Part shown: piece by piece, positions 54,241 to 64,000 of the stretch | How the letters are laid out: the number at the start of each line of letters is the position of its first letter | Position numbering within the stretch: the stretch's first letter is position 1 | Assembly (NCBI GenBank): GCA_020912385.1 | Contig: CP087208.1 | Location: forward strand, 1,984,001 to 2,048,000 | Direction of reading: 5' to 3' | Source: Neofusicoccum parvum | Taxonomy: Eukaryota > Ascomycota > Dothideomycetes > Botryosphaeriales > Botryosphaeriaceae | Length of the DNA stretch: 64,000 bases | Program-made: the position numbers and the translations under genes | The notes under the pieces: model-generated | Database searches by the model: none | What the model was told of the DNA's origin: nothing | What the model saw: only the letters and a program-made list of their open reading frames with translations

Positions 54241-55852
54241 ACCCCGACTACTTTATGATGCAGAAGCGACAGGACCGTATGTCGTGAAGAAGCAGGTCGA
54301 CGTCAAGTGGCCTGGTTTGAATAGTATTGGTCGTCGCGGAGCGTCGTGGAGTGTCGTGTAGTGCAAACAAGATGCGTCGCATGCGCGTTCGCTGAGGAAG
54401 TAGCGGAGGAGGAAGGAATAAACAAAGAACGTGGATATACTAAGGGTGACGGAAAGCGTGAGCAATCTGCGTTGTTCTACAAACCCGCGCCCATCCGCTC
54501 TTCAAGAGGGAGGTCCAACGTCTTTGAGGGGTTGCGTCGTGCCGAGACGCTTGCTACCGAGATTCGCGAGGGTATCCCGGTACCTCGACATTTTCGTCAA
54601 CCGTAAATTGCGCTGAGATAATAAAGCTGGATGATGATACTTGCTTAGTTAAGGTGCTCTTTTGCCATGCTGTCCGATGGAACGACGGTGGATGGACAGC
54701 CGCACATCGATTCTAAGGATTCGGCAGATACAATCGTGGTGATCTCCAGTTCCTGGGTAGGTAGAGGCGCCTGCGATATGGCTTCTGGCAGCTCATCATG
54801 AAATTTATAAACACCATCTTACATATATCTTTCGGTTCAATTGAAAGCCTTGTCCTACAGTAGGGACCGCTGACACCGACAGAACACTTCTTCAACAACT
54901 GTGCAAATGAAATTAGCGGAGGGACCCCCATCCAACGTGACAGTCCTCCGAAGACCCAGCACCTCCGTCTCCCAATCTTCTGCCTGCCCTCCCCCCACAT
55001 CTCCTCCATGGTCTTCAGCGGCGTCAGATTAACCGCCTCCATCTCCGCCGCCTTCCGCTTGACTACCTCTTCCGATTCCGGACTGTTCTTCAGCGGCGTA
55101 GATGTCGACCGGCGGAGAGTACTTGGTCCCAGAATTGATGGTCCAGCCTAAGCACTGTCTGACGATGTCGCCAGCGGCATCGAGGGTTGGTTGACATAGG
55201 TTTCGCAGCTCCTCACTTGACATGATTGCCGCATACTGATCATGCTGGCGTCGAATCCTGCGGACGGCTTCTCCTATGCTCTATGGTGGTCGTCCTGCAC
55301 ATGCATGTTATTTATCACATTGAGTATATTCGGACCACGATGGTAGAGTATGAAGTGCTGGGGGTCCGCTTCTGGTGTTTCGTTCAGCATCTCGTGGAGG
55401 CTGTTCATGTTAGAGATTGCAAGGTAGGGTTTTTTGATTGGCCCAAGCCTTACCCGAGTTGAAGCTTCTGGAAGCCGACGTGTGATATATACTGGTCAAG
55501 ATATTTGAGAGCCGCCGACGGTGATTCTTTTGGTTGCACCCCACTTTGCGCGCCTGGCTTCGTGTGCGTCTCCATGACACCAAGTTTCCATGCTGAATAG
55601 CGGATCGTGTGCAGGGACAGGGGCAGAAATCCGACTCACTTTCGCTCCCACGCTACCCAACGACAATTCCTCAACCGCTGCCGCATTTCACTCGGATAGC
55701 ACCCAAGATAAATGCAGCCGTTGTTAATGTGGAGGGTATCTGTTCTATTATTAATCACGGCTACATCTATTGCACTTTGCGTGGGTATCAGAGCCCAGCT
55801 CATGCCTAAAGCGCGTGAACTCAAACGTAAATGCGTGCTCTCATATATGCGC
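54241..55852. other. Intergenic region with a broken coding-like stretch
   Basis: About 1.6 kb. The minus-strand segment around 54960-55275 has coding character in two frames (see separate entry). The remainder shows no gene. Confidence 0.45.
54960..55223 (-). pseudogene. Possible frameshifted gene relic, unknown
   Basis: From an ATG at 55223 the frame reads MSSEELRNLCQPTLDAAGDI and continues to SPPVDIYAAEE. Near 55100 a second frame becomes more coding-like (STPLKNSPESEEVVKRKAAE, then LTPLKTMEEMWGEGRQK). No GT-AG pair reconciles the two, which suggests a frameshifted relic, or an assembly error in a small gene. The family is not recognised. Confidence 0.3.
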
Positions 55853-56951
55853 TTATTTGCTGCGCTTGTAAATCTTCCTGAGGAACTCCTCGAAGACCTC
55901 CTTCTTCAAGCCCTCGGTCTCGTCAATCTTGGAAATGAGGTCCTTGATCTCCCCAACACGCTTGTCCTCGTAGTCCTGGTAGATCTTCTGCAGCTGCAGC
56001 TCGTCGTAGAGCTTCTTGACATTGGCCTCCTTGGCGCTGTCCTTGCGGCCGTAGTTCTCCTCCAGCACCTTGCGCTGCTCAGGCGTCGCGATCTTGAGCG
56101 CCTGGTTGACCAACCACGAGCACTTGTTGTCTTGAATATCCGTGCCAATCTTGCCCAGCGTCGTCGGGTCGGCGAAGTTGTCCAGGTAGTCGTCCTGGAT
56201 CTGGAAGTACTCGCCCATGGGAATGAGGATGTCCTTCGCGGTCTGCAGGTTCTTGGGGGTGGCCTTGTCGCAGTAGTGGAGGGCGAGAGCGACGGGGAGG
56301 TAGAAGCTGTAATAGGCGGTCTTGTAGATGACGATGAAGGTGTACTTCTCGAGCGAGAAGTTGTCGAGGTCCACCTTGTCCTCGGGAGCAGTGAGCAGGT
56401 CGCAAGCCTGGCCCAGCTCGGTCTGGAAGGTGACCTCATGGAACAACTCGACCAGGTCGATATATTTCTCCTTGTTCTCGCGGAAGTACTTCTTCAGCAG
56501 AATGTAGATGGCCGACTCGAGCATGAAGGCGTCGTTGATGGCGATCATGCCGACGTCAGGCATGAGGTACCAGCACGGGCTGCCACGGCGGGTCTTGGAG
56601 CTGTCCATGATATCGTCGGAGACGAGGAAGAAGGCCTGGAGCAGCTCAATCATCCAGCCCAGCGTGGCAGAGTGGAAGAACTCGTCCTTGGTCAGGTCGC
56701 GGCCGAGCAGGAGGGACGAGGTGTCGACGACCGACATGCCGCGGTTGCATTTGCCGCCGACAGTGTTGTGGTTCAAGCTCTGAGGTGGACAGTTAGTCCC
56801 GGCATCACTCAAGAGTCCATTGACCATATACACATACGTTCTTGAACCACACGAGCGCATTGTCGGGAAGGCTGTACTGCTTGCAGTGGGCAAGCAGGTC
56901 CTCGACCAATTGCGGGAAGACGCTCTCGAACTCCTTGAGGGTGACAGGCAT
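55853..56951 (-). CDS. ERG20: Farnesyl pyrophosphate synthase
   Basis: Two minus-strand exons, 56951-56838 and 56779-55853, give 346 residues, the usual length. The enzyme condenses IPP with DMAPP and then GPP to make FPP for sterols, dolichol, haem A and prenylation. The first Asp-rich motif is DDIMD at 93-97 and the second is DDYLD at 234-238; GGKCNRG at 46-52 forms part of the IPP site. Phe88 and Phe89 before the first motif are the bulky residues that stop elongation at C15. Exon 1 ([20 protein letters not shown]) carries the N-terminal helix; the intron is GTATGT..CAG. A 377-codon frame on the opposite strand is a compositional shadow. It is transcribed divergently from CDC23. Confidence 0.97.
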
Positions 56952-57378
56952 GGTGGGCAGTCGCAATCGCAGGCGTCAAGAAAGAGATGGAAGGCGGGCG
57001 CGTGGAGGCAAAGGTGGAGGAGGGGAGAGGGGATCGAATGTTCACCTCATCACAAGGGTCCAAAGGCGGTGAAGCGCCTATAAACAATTCCATTCGTTAG
57101 CTGTGCCCCAACGCGAACGCGGGGCCAGTGCTGCCTGGCTGCCGGCTGTGCCTGGATATTTAGCCGGCAAAGCCCCGGCGGCGTGTTTACGCGCTGCGGC
57201 AGGCGCGCAGTTCGTCACAGCTTCCGCGACTGATCGCAAACTTGAAGAGAGCTCCGGCTTCCCGCATACGCGCCAATACGTTACCGGAGGGAGACTTGCG
57301 CGTGCGACCGTCACGTCCTCCTCGCATCAAGGCCCCGCCGTCCCGTACCCCGCTCCGCGTGGAGCTCCAGGAAGCACC
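56952..57378. promoter_or_regulatory. Divergent promoter ERG20 / CDC23
   Basis: About 430 bases between the two starts, GC-rich, with a CCAAT box at 57273-57277 roughly 100 bases before the CDC23 ATG. No other element is recognised. Confidence 0.5.
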
Positions 57379-59403
57379 ATGAGCGGCCTCTCAGAAAGCG
57401 ATACCGCCCAGCTTCAGGCTCAGCTCCGCCACGCCGTTGTCGCGTGCAATGACCGATGCCTCTACCAGTCTTCCAAATGGTCCGTTGTCGATCTTTCCTC
57501 TCCGCCATACTAGCAAGCCTGACACTGGTGGCCTAGGGCGGCCGAGCTTCTCAATTCTTTCGAGTCAATCGACCTAACCTATGGCTCAGATACGGACGCA
57601 GATTCACCAGTCGACGAAGATCCGCCCTCAAAGAAAGACCCTTTCCCGCTAAACCCGTTCGAAGCATCGCTCGAGGCAAAAGAGCTGCACAAGTACTTGC
57701 TCGCAAAGTCGTTCTTTGACTGTCGCGAGTACGACCGCTGCGCCGCCGTCTTCATACCTGCGTCCGCATCAGGCGCGCCTGCTCAGACACCGCTGGCACC
57801 ACCAGCGACCAAGCCAAAATCGAGTCAGAAGGGCAAAGGAAAGGCATCAAGCCCCGAGAAGACGGCACCGTCCTCGGCCTCCTTGTCCGGAATAAGCCAG
57901 AAGTCGCTTTTCCTAGCGCTATACGCGAAATATATCGCAGGGGAGAAGCGCAAGGATGAAGACAGTGAAATGATACTGGGCCCTGCCGATGGTGGAGCAA
58001 CAATCAACAAGGAGCTCAAGGGCATCTCAAGGATACTGGAAGAGTACTTTAATGAACGCCATGCTGAGGGCAAGGAGGGCTCAGGCTGGTTGGAATACCT
58101 CTACGGCATCGTGCTGGCCAAAGGCAAGAATGAGGAGCTGGCAAAAAAGTGGCTGGTTCAAAGCGTGCACTTGTATCCGTACAATTGGGGCACATGGCAG
58201 GAACTGTCGTCACTGATCAGCTCCGTGGAGGAGCTGAATCTCATAACTGAGCAGCTGCCCCGCAACCTCATGACTTTCCTCTTCCACATCTACACCAACC
58301 AGGAACTCTACCAGTCAACAGAACAGATCCACAACGAGCTGACCCAGGTTCAAACCATCTTCCCGAACAGCGCTTTCCTCAAGACACAACGAGCACTTCT
58401 CTACTATCATTCGAAGGATTTCGAGGAGGCGGAATCGATCTTCTCTTCACTCCTCATCACCGATCCACACCGGCTTGATGCTCTCGACAATTACTCCAAT
58501 ATCCTTTATGTCATGTCCCTCCGCCCAAAACTAGCTTTCCTCGCCCAGCTAGCCACTGCAAACGACAAATTCCGTCCAGAAACTTGCTGCGTTGTTGGCA
58601 ACTACTACTCATTGAAATCCGAGCACGAAAAGGCTGTCATGTACTTCCGCCGCGCACTTACTCTCGACCGAAACTTTTTGTCCGCGTGGACACTCATGGG
58701 ACACGAATATGTCGAGATGAAGAACACGCACGCTGCCATCGAATCGTACCGTCGCGCCGTCGACGTCAACCGCAAAGACTACCGAGCATGGTATGGACTT
58801 GGTCAGACCTACGAGATGCTGGAGATGTACAGCTATGCGCTATTCTACTTCCAGCGGGCTGCAAGCCTGCGACCTTACGACCCCAAGATGTGGCAAGCCG
58901 TCGGCAAGTGCTTTGCAGAAGTGGGCAAGATCGCCAACGGTATCCGCGCGTACAAGCGCGCTCTCGTGGCCGGTAGCTACTACGACGGTGGCAGTGGCAA
59001 CTTCGGCGGCATCCCAGGCGATGGTGGGCCGCTGGCGTCAGGTGTGCTGGATCCTGAGACATTGTATCAAATCGCGTTGCTGTACGAGCGCCTCGACGAC
59101 CGCGAGGAGTGCGCCGCGTACATGGAGCTGTGCCTGGCGCAGGAAGAAGGCCCTGAACCCGATCCTGATGACCCAAACAGCCCGGGTAGTTTGGGTGAGG
59201 GCGAGAGCTTAGGGGTCGGTGTTACGCCCACGACGAGCAAGGCTAGAATGTGGCTGGCAAGGTGGGCGTTCTTCAACAAGGATTATCAGCGCGCAATGGA
59301 GTTGGCAAATGAGCTGTGCCAAGATGGTGTGGATGTGGAGGATGCGAAGGCTTTAGTGAGAGATGTGAGAGCGAGAATAGAGAGGGAGCGGGGCAAAGGC
59401 TGA
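57379..59403 (+). CDS. CDC23: Anaphase-promoting complex subunit Cdc23/Apc8
   Basis: Two exons, 57379-57479 and 57537-59403, give 655 residues. Cdc23/Apc8 is a tetratricopeptide scaffold of the APC/C ubiquitin ligase, which triggers anaphase and mitotic exit. After an N-terminal domain (CLYQSSKW|AAELLNSFES; EASLEAKELHKYLLAKSFFD) the TPR array is clear, for example SEHEKAVMYFRRALTLDRNF, NTHAAIESYRRAVDVNRKDY and EMYSYALFYFQRAASLRPYD. A Lys/Ser/Ala-rich linker (about residues 120-150) and a Gly/Pro/Glu-rich insert near 560-600 are probably disordered. The intron uses an unusual GTCCGT donor; without it translation ends at codon 45, and the splice restores the conserved W-A-A-E. Confidence 0.95.
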
Positions 59404-60905
59404 GATAATGGAGAGTGGATTGTAGACACGGTTTGGAATAGAGGGCATGATAGCGGAGGGGTAGTGCCTGTTCGATGTCGAATGATTCACTGCTTTGGGT
59501 CTTCATCAACGTCAAGGTTGTCAGAAATGAAACTATGAAATTCGACCCCGTTCTCCCCTCATCGCTTGGTGTAAGCTTAGCCATCTACACAGGCCAGTGC
59601 CCTACGTAACTAAGCATCATTTACAGGGCGGGGCCCATCCATTACCGGTGGCGTGAAATCTTTCCCCTGCACAGGCTGATGGTACTTCTTATTGTCCAGT
59701 TTGAGCTGCTCATCACCTCTGGCCTGTCGGCCAAGGCTTGGAATGCACTCAATGTGCGCAGTGAGGATATGTTTGCCTTTAAGCTATCTTTAGGTACCAT
59801 GCCCTCGCCAACATCTTTGCCGAAAAGGATTGCTAGATTAGTCCGGTCTGAGAAAATTTCACACTAAGAACCATCTGTTTCCATTCTGACACTGAGACTA
59901 GCTAGGGTTTAGCTCCTTACACTGCATCTCTTTAATGCATGTAGAGCAATTGGTTGTTCAAGGCTTCGAAGGTATCGAAGACCTTCATCCTTTTCTTTTC
60001 TTTGCCGGGGTCGGTACCGAATAATCCGCTGGTCCTAGCATTTGCCTGCGAGTACAGACACCTACCATTATTGCAATACCGTGCGTGGATTATTGTTGTA
60101 TTAGAGTAAGGCTGAATAGAAAGTCACTGGGGCAGGAACATGGCGCTAAGACTTTCATTATCAGCCCTTTGGTTTTGTGGATGTATTTGCTGCAAGCAGT
60201 CTTAAAGACCATATTACGTGTAGCCTTGAGAATAATGTGGAAAGAGCACCGGCAGGTTATTCACCACAAGAATATCCAGATAACGGTGTTCCCAGTTTTC
60301 CCACGCTCGGGGCAATGACGCCAGACAAGACCAGGAAGGCGCGCCGAGCGGGGATCGACGCAACTGCCGAGAGGGTCTCTGCTGACCTCCGCCCCATTGT
60401 TATTCTTGCGTTGCGCGGACCGCAGTCCGTCAAAGAACAACGAGCAGCCGCTTGCACTGCGCGGTCTTCGCCCCAGCTGTTGGGCTTCAGCACATGTCGT
60501 GCATCAGGCGGCGATCGGGGTCTTCCCGATGCAGGGCCACAGGGCCCCTGGCTAAATCGGAGCTAGTGACGAGGCGTGGAGAGGCTCGCAAGGGACTCCA
60601 GTCTTGGATGACGCTGACTTCCCCCCAAGGACGGCTGGCGCCACACCGTCGCGGCATACCGTTGATAGGTCTCTGTAAACAACGTAGGTGGAGGTAGGTG
60701 GGCGTTTCACTTACCTTTTATTCTTCCGTGCCTTCTGTCGCGGTAGTCCTGTTCCCTCTCTTTCCGCAACGGGCTTTAATGACATAGGTGCTCCACCACC
60801 GATCTTCCCTGATCTCGATTTCTACCCGGTTCGCGCCCCGTCAGCCGCAGCTTACCATTATTATCCTACGACCTTCGCCTTTTACCAAATCAAACCAACG
60901 CCGTC
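59404..60905. other. Intergenic region of about 1.5 kb
   Basis: No supported gene. A/T-richer between 59680 and 60300; the last 200 bases are C/T-rich and lead into the hydrolase start. Confidence 0.5.
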
Positions 60906-62216
60906 ATGGACGGCGACAACCTCGCTCCCGAAAGCAGTGTTACCAGTACGACCGCTTCGTCTGCCGGCAGCGACAGCGATAATATCGATGTAACCCACCG
61001 TACCAATCGCACCGCCCGCACAACCCTTCTCCACCAGTGTATGCGCCCTTTCCGCAGCCAGCTCGTAAAACCAAGCGATCCGTTCCCACCAGGCTCTCCG
61101 CGCCTCACTCCCCACCCGTCATGCCTCAAGATCTGCGCAGTCCACGAGCGCAAGGTCGCTGATATCTGGATCTACGACCTCCAGGTGGAAGCTTCGCACA
61201 AAACAACAAGCAAGGTCACCACCAGCACTGCCGCCTCTCATCTCACCACGGCTGGTGAGATCGCCCACGAGACCGCTGAGGAAGACACACTCCGCAAGAA
61301 TGCAGAGAATGATCCTGGAATCGTGAGGAGGGTATACTACGTTGCTGGTGGCAGCTGGCGCGAGCCGCCCAGCCACCAGCACTGGAAGTTCATGGCAAAG
61401 CTGTCCGCGGCAACCCCGGGCACGGTCGTCAGCGTCGTGAGTGTGCCGCTTGCGCCGAAAGAGACGGCCTCGACAGTGTTCCCGCGGCTCCTGACGTTGT
61501 ACGAGCGCGTCATGGCCGAGTCGATCAAGAACGGCGAGCGCGTCATCTGGGCGGGCGACAGCAGCGGCGGGAACATCGTGCTGGCGCTCATCAGCGAGGC
61601 CCTGCGCGTCGGCAGGACAGGCCCCAGCACCAACGGCACTGCCGCCGAGCAGGGCGCCGCCGACTTCGCTGCGGCGGAGTTGGCGCGACCGGAGCTGGAG
61701 AGAGGCAAGACGGCGGCGGAGATTGTGGAGTTCGCGGCGGACGAGGCGATGCCGATTGAGGAAAGGGAGGGGACCAAGCCGCTGCCGGCGCCCTCGGCTC
61801 TGCTCATTATTTGCCCAAGCGTGGATGCGCGTCGCGAGAACAAGGCTATCGAGACGATTCAGGATAAGGACCCGATTCTTATTGCTGAGGAGAGTAAGCA
61901 GCATGCTACCGAGTGGGCGGGAGACTGGTCTCTGGACGACGAGCGTATTAGTCCGGCGATCAATCATACGGGGAAGGATAATTTGGTGCAGCTGTTGGCC
62001 GAGAAGGGCGTAAAGGTTCATGGCGTCACAGCGGGCTACGATATCCTCAGCCCGGACGCTCTTCTTCTGAGAAAAAGGTTAGAGGAGGGTGGTGTTTACG
62101 GGAAGTGGTTGGAATGGGACAAGCAGATGCACTGCTTTCCGCTGGCGTGGTTTTACGGGCTCCCGGAAAGCAAAGACGGTTTACACTGGATCATAGATGT
62201 TCTCAAGGATGAATAG
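60906..62216 (+). CDS. Alpha/beta hydrolase (fungal lipase/steryl-acetyl-hydrolase-like)
   Basis: A single exon encodes 436 residues. The catalytic triad can be read directly: Ser219 in GDSSGGN, Asp379 in GYDILSPDAL and His409 in KQMHCFPLAW. The oxyanion region, normally HGGG in this esterase group, is VYYVAGGSWREPPSHQHW here, lacking the histidine, as in a fungal subgroup related to Say1/Mug180-type (DUF2424) proteins. The N-terminal 60 residues are Ser/Thr-rich and acidic with no signal peptide or membrane helix, so a cytosolic location is likely. A Glu/Ala/Pro-rich insert (about 240-295) separates the nucleophile from the rest of the core. The substrate is unknown; short-chain acyl esters or acetylated sterols are possibilities. 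Confidence 0.82.
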   Translation: MDGDNLAPESSVTSTTASSAGSDSDNIDVTHRTNRTARTTLLHQCMRPFRSQLVKPSDPFPPGSPRLTPHPSCLKICAVHERKVADIWIYDLQVEASHKTTSKVTTSTAASHLTTAGEIAHETAEEDTLRKNAENDPGIVRRVYYVAGGSWREPPSHQHWKFMAKLSAATPGTVVSVVSVPLAPKETASTVFPRLLTLYERVMAESIKNGERVIWAGDSSGGNIVLALISEALRVGRTGPSTNGTAAEQGAADFAAAELARPELERGKTAAEIVEFAADEAMPIEEREGTKPLPAPSALLIICPSVDARRENKAIETIQDKDPILIAEESKQHATEWAGDWSLDDERISPAINHTGKDNLVQLLAEKGVKVHGVTAGYDILSPDALLLRKRLEEGGVYGKWLEWDKQMHCFPLAWFYGLPESKDGLHWIIDVLKDE

Positions 62217-63521
62217 GTCGAAGGATGCATGATACAAGTGGAGGGAAAGTGCGGGGATCGAGCGGTACTCGATCAGAATTGCCAAGCGGTTTGGCCTAGA
62301 CGGATGGGACTCGGACGATTAAGAGATACCTCTAGAAGACGCCAAGATATAGAATCAGCTGCTCGTGCCAGTAGTGGGCCTGCGACGGCCATGGAAGACG
62401 CTTGGTAGCATGTACACACGTTCGATGCACTTGGTCGAACCCTTATTATTACTTGTTGCGGCAAAAACGCTACGAGATCCACTTGTGACGTCTGCCCCGC
62501 ATGAGGGCTTTTGCGCGGATGTGCTCCGACTCCGTACATCCGTGCTTACAATATCGCCACTCCTGCGCCTCCTGGTATACACAGCAGGTCCACAATGTGA
62601 TCTATCTATTTCGTGGCGATTCTCTTGCTGCACTCCTGAGCAGGAGCCCCAAGACCGGGAACATGAATCTGTCCGACCATGCAGATCACACGTGTGCCTG
62701 TCTTTAGAGCCGAAATCATGTGCGTGTATCGCTCTTAAACTCTGCGGAAACGGAATAGACTACGCACGACAGTTTCTCATTGGTAGGACCGCGCTACACC
62801 AGATCTCCACAAGACGCCTCGGTAGAAACCCACCTTGAGTCTAACGCTCTGCGTCCCAATATTCTTCAATCTTGGCTGGGGCGCCGCGCCCTCGCCAGAC
62901 GGGTATGCAATCTTCGATCCGAAGAATCCGGTGCCCACGCCCCGCTTCTGCACCCAAGAAAGATAATGTGACGTGGTGTTGACAGGAACAAGTACTGTTG
63001 GCGCGAAACGGGTACGTGCGTAGGCGAGCAAGCTGGGTTTGGCTAACAGTGCGACAAACCGCATCGCGCCCCCAGAACTGCCCCTCTCACGTCCGGCTGT
63101 GGCGGGCGCTTGTGCGGATGGGGGCGATGCCTCGGCTTTGCCCCAGGTTTCTGCGCCACAAGGCAGAAGCTTAGCTTTCGTCGTGCATCCTAGCTACGCA
63201 TCTCTTTTCGGCCGATAGCGAAGACGGGTGCGTCAGGTGGAGCATTCTGTTGATCTCGCGGGCAGCAGGGCCGAGGCACACACCACCTGCTCCAGCGCGG
63301 TCCCTGCTGCTGATTTATAAAGAATCCGGCGGCCTGCTGAATAGAGCTGTTTCATACCACTGCAGGTCTTGAGAAGTACTTTCGTCGCCAACAAGTGTCC
63401 ACCTCTACGCGTCAATTCCTGTGCTACGGCGTCTCCACCTGCGATTCCGCTCCGCAACCGAAAGATTTCTCCCGCCGCGCCTGGGCAACGTCACACCACC
63501 ACCACCTAACAATCCACCAGC
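62217..63521. promoter_or_regulatory. Intergenic and upstream region of the monooxygenase gene
   Basis: About 1.3 kb. A minus-strand frame at 62777-63064 (95 codons) is the only protein-like frame. The last 150 bases are C-rich and lead into the ATG at 63522. Confidence 0.45.
62777..63064 (-). CDS. Possible small ORF, unknown
   Basis: Ninety-five codons from an ATG, reading MRFVALLAKPSLLAYARTRF and later VQKRGVGTGFFGSK. A strong GTGGGT donor-like site follows RLKV-encoding codons, so it might be an exon of a spliced or decayed gene. No family recognised; could be a chance frame. Confidence 0.22.
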   Translation of the reverse strand: MRFVALLAKPSLLAYARTRFAPTVLVPVNTTSHYLSWVQKRGVGTGFFGSKIAYPSGEGAAPQPRLKNIGTQSVRLKVGFYRGVLWRSGVARSYQ

Positions 63522-64000
63522 ATGGCCGAAAAGCCCAACGACTACGATGTCATCATCATCGGAGCTGGCATCTCCGGTATCAATGCTGCCTACCGGATCC
63601 AGACGCAAATGCCGGAGGGAACAAAATACGCAATCCTGGAGGCGCGTGATAACATGGGCGGTACCTGGGACCTGTTCAAGTATCCTGGCATCCGCTCTGA
63701 TTCAGACCTGCACACTTTTGGCTTCCCTTTCCGTCCATGGAGCGAACAGAAGGCCATTGCCGATGGAGCCTCCATTGTCAAGTACATCAAGGAGACGGCC
63801 GCAACCTACGGCATCGACCAGCACATCCAGTACCACCACAAGCTGATAACAGCCAACTGGTCGTCTGACGCTCAGAGCTGGTCTCTAGAGGTCGACGGCA
63901 ATGGCGAGAGGAAGAGATTCAACTCGTCATTCTTGCTCATGGCCACTGGTTACTACGACTACCACGAGCCGCTCGCGACGACTATCCCCGGTCTCGAGGA
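63522..64000 (+). CDS. EthA-like flavin-dependent (Baeyer-Villiger type) monooxygenase, 5' part
   Basis: The first 159 codons of a gene cut by the window edge. YDVIIIGAGISGINAAYRI is the FAD-binding Rossmann motif (GxGxxG), followed by AILEARDNMGGTWDLFKYPG and IRSDSDLHTFGFPFRPW, diagnostic of group I FMO-like Baeyer-Villiger monooxygenases. The continuation (IKETAATYGIDQHIQYHHK, FLLMATGYYDY) follows the order of the bacterial EthA subfamily closely. Such enzymes use FAD, NADPH and O2 to insert oxygen into ketones or oxidise sulfur and nitrogen. The NADPH-binding motif and C-terminus lie beyond the end. The start context (CACCAGCATGGCC) is good, and no intron is seen in the visible part. Confidence 0.9.
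   Translation, partial: MAEKPNDYDVIIIGAGISGINAAYRIQTQMPEGTKYAILEARDNMGGTWDLFKYPGIRSDSDLHTFGFPFRPWSEQKAIADGASIVKYIKETAATYGIDQHIQYHHKLITANWSSDAQSWSLEVDGNGERKRFNSSFLLMATGYYDYHEPLATTIPGLE

Noticed and set aside
55712..56845. 377-codon plus-strand frame
   Set aside because: Antisense shadow of farnesyl pyrophosphate synthase; its sequence is Leu/Val/Glu-rich without a domain.
61119..62021. 300-codon minus-strand frame
   Set aside because: Antisense shadow of the alpha/beta hydrolase.

Overview
The window is nuclear DNA of a filamentous ascomycete (Pezizomycotina; probably a Dothideomycete, which is an inference). The evidence is short GT-AG introns of about 50-130 bp, strong C/G bias at third codon positions, and a gene set typical of this group: HapX-like bZIP, Cut12-type spindle-pole protein, LCL2, Any1-type PQ-loop protein and a DUF3405 protein. 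I found no bacterial operon, CRISPR array, rRNA or convincing tRNA. Gene models were built by joining open frames across splice sites and checking that phase and total length agree.

Layout. 1-10 kb: DUF3405 membrane protein (+), WDR89-like WD40 protein (-), succinate dehydrogenase cytochrome b subunit SDHC (+). 10-18 kb: Cut12-like coiled-coil protein (+), then a HapX-like bZIP regulator (+) whose upstream region carries SreA-type GATA sites, one of them abutting a CCAAT box. 19-28 kb: a cryptic three-exon small gene (-), protein phosphatase 1 inhibitor-2/Glc8 (-), an eIF4E-family cap-binding protein (+). 28.5-32.4 kb: a 1264-residue Ulp2-type SUMO protease (+). 32.4-46.8 kb: a gene-poor island with only one model I can defend, a three-exon orphan membrane/secreted protein (-).

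46.8-64 kb is gene-dense: NOB1 (+), NOP10 (-) with an unexplained coding exon just downstream, LCL2 (+), the Any1-type PQ-loop protein (-), an AIG2/gamma-glutamylcyclotransferase-like protein (+), an RNase HI-domain protein (-), farnesyl pyrophosphate synthase (-), the APC/C subunit Cdc23/Apc8 (+), an alpha/beta hydrolase (+), and the 5' part of an EthA-like flavin monooxygenase (+) running off the end.

Most genes are housekeeping and do not form a pathway. Recurrent themes are ribosome and RNA biogenesis (NOB1, NOP10, eIF4E), cell division (Cut12-like, Cdc23, PP1 inhibitor-2, Ulp2), and ER/Golgi or sterol biology (LCL2, Any1, FPP synthase). Several pairs share short divergent promoters: NOP10/LCL2, Any1/AIG2-like and FPPS/CDC23. 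The least ordinary points are the HapX-like gene's missing 3' exon and its GATA/CCAAT arrangement, the exon behind NOP10, the cryptic small gene at 19.4-19.7 kb, the orphan gene at 42.4-43.6 kb, and the EthA-like enzyme at the right edge.
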